Origin: Nicotiana tabacum | Lineage: Eukaryota; Streptophyta; Magnoliopsida; Solanales; Solanaceae | NCBI RefSeq assembly: GCF_000715075.1 | Contig: NC_134096.1 | Coordinates: 118,728,698 to 118,792,697, forward strand | Length of the DNA: 64,000 nucleotides | Direction of reading: 5' to 3' | In this document: positions 63,030 through 64,000 of the stretch, one piece after another | How the letters are laid out: every line of letters begins with the position of its first letter | Position numbering within the stretch: the stretch's first letter is position 1 | The notes under the pieces: generated by a model | Database searches by the model: none | What the model was told of the DNA's origin: nothing | Seen by the model: only the letters and a program-made list of their open reading frames with translations | Translations under genes and position numbers: made by a program

Positions 63030-63525
63030 ATCCACACATTCAAAAGTTAGGGAAAAGAATAATGTTTTTAGCATTAGAATTTCAATTTATACTTGTCTAG
63101 AGCTTGGATTCTTTCAATTCTAGTTAATTAGGCATATTATGTCAGTTCCTTTGAGTAATATATCTAGAGTTTGTCTTGATACCTTATCAATAGGAAATTA
63201 AAAGAGAAACGCTATGGGGAAGTTCACTTTGTTATCTTTTACATTTTCTTTTGTTTATTTGAAGATTTCGAACGATCATTTACGAAATCACTATAAAGTG
63301 AGGTACATTTAGCCAAAAATTAGAAAGGAGTGTTGTCAATTATGAAAAGTGTGAACTTAAAAGACGTAATGGTGAAAATCAATTTCGTGAGATTGATATC
63401 GTTGCTCCTTTTTCTTATTCAAAATAGTGCATTCTAGCTACTGGATTTTATGTAAATTCATCTTTGGAAAAATTATATAACGTAGCTGCTCCAAAACTAA
63501 TGGCCAGCATAGTATATATTTTTTT

Positions 63526-63571
<46 letters not shown>

Positions 63572-64000
63572 GTGAATATAATTATTTTTGGCCGGCCAAA
63601 TATGTAACTTTCCCAAATTCATTCGTTACAAGTTGTCTGATGGACTTGTAAATTCAAATTGATTGCCTCCTAGATTGTAGGCTTCATGTGGGCTTCTTAT
63701 CTAGCTTTACTTTGATAAAATGGCATGGTATGACAATGCATAAAGAGAACTGACAATTATTTAGCCTTATATTAGGTTTGGTAAAGGCATCCTCAAAAAA
63801 TTGGCAATATATAGTCAAATCCTAAAAAATCCTAGTTCCTTATTTATTCTCTTTCCCCGAATTTCTTCTTTTTTTCTCCCCATATTTTTCTTCAATTTTC
63901 TTTAAAAAGTTTAATGCTTCTCGTGGTTGAAATCGCTGAGAGTTTTCTCTTCTCTTCGGTAGAAGTTACTGTCTTCCCTGATTGCAGTAGGAGTTTATTC
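63030..64000. other. Right flank, unassigned
   Basis: This is AT-rich genomic DNA outside Tat2. No coding exon can be supported. The last 130 bases are pyrimidine-rich (CTTCTTTTTTTCTCCCC) and could be the leader of a gene beyond the window, but that is a guess. Confidence 0.4.
63531..63566. repeat. (AT)n microsatellite
   Basis: About 18 uninterrupted AT units following GTGT. Confidence 0.95.

Noticed and set aside
63880..64000. Possible first exon or leader of a gene at the right edge
   Set aside because: There is pyrimidine-rich sequence only. No ATG-led frame of useful length fits in the window, so it is left as unassigned flank.

Overview
This is nuclear DNA from a flowering plant, most likely Solanaceae. 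The reasons are the Tekay/Del and Tat retrotransposon types, AT-rich intergenic DNA, GT-AG introns, and a seven-exon ROP/RAC GTPase gene. Nicotiana is plausible but not proven by the sequence. Only one intact host gene is visible: a complete ROP/RAC small GTPase on the minus strand (11420-12855). Almost everything else is transposable element, mostly decayed.

Left part (1-10404): the 3' portion of a Ty3/gypsy Tat-lineage element on the plus strand (Tat1). It carries a broken pol with both RT-RNaseH and archaeal-type RNase H, a 68-bp tandem array, an antisense gene with introns, and a 3' LTR. A Stowaway MITE and a 724-bp hAT MITE sit inside pol. Middle-left (10405-18237): the ROP gene with its flanks, then a 1455-bp hAT element with internal duplications, then a 2604-bp Helitron that contains an 831-bp hAT MITE.

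Right part (18238-63029): a second Tat element (Tat2, minus strand) split open by later insertions. Element A (Tekay, plus, 22250-36061) carries its own 1936-bp hAT passenger. Element B (Tekay-like, minus, 36073-55420) is internally deleted. Element C (Tekay, plus, 38939-50092, exact CTAAG target duplication) lies inside the integrase of B. Tat2 pol resumes at 55421-58896 and is then fused by a deletion to element D (Tekay, minus, gag fragment plus 5' LTR, 58897-62948). Past D, 81 bp of the outer end of the Tat2 5' LTR remain. The last 971 bp are unassigned flank.

The most interesting pattern is shared by the three Tekay elements whose gag start survives (A, C, D). Each LTR has a TATA-like box, a GTAAGT splice donor about 100 bp downstream, a second GAG|GTAAGT donor about 400 bp further on, and a pyrimidine tract ending in CAG directly against the gag ATG. 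This predicts a spliced leader that would remove the primer-binding site from the protein-coding mRNA. A duplicated or CpG-rich module lies just upstream of each TATA box. The second pattern is a multi-intron gene carried antisense in both Tat copies. Coordinates, splice sites and repeat boundaries were read by eye. Clade names and product calls rest on remembered family motifs, not on database searches.
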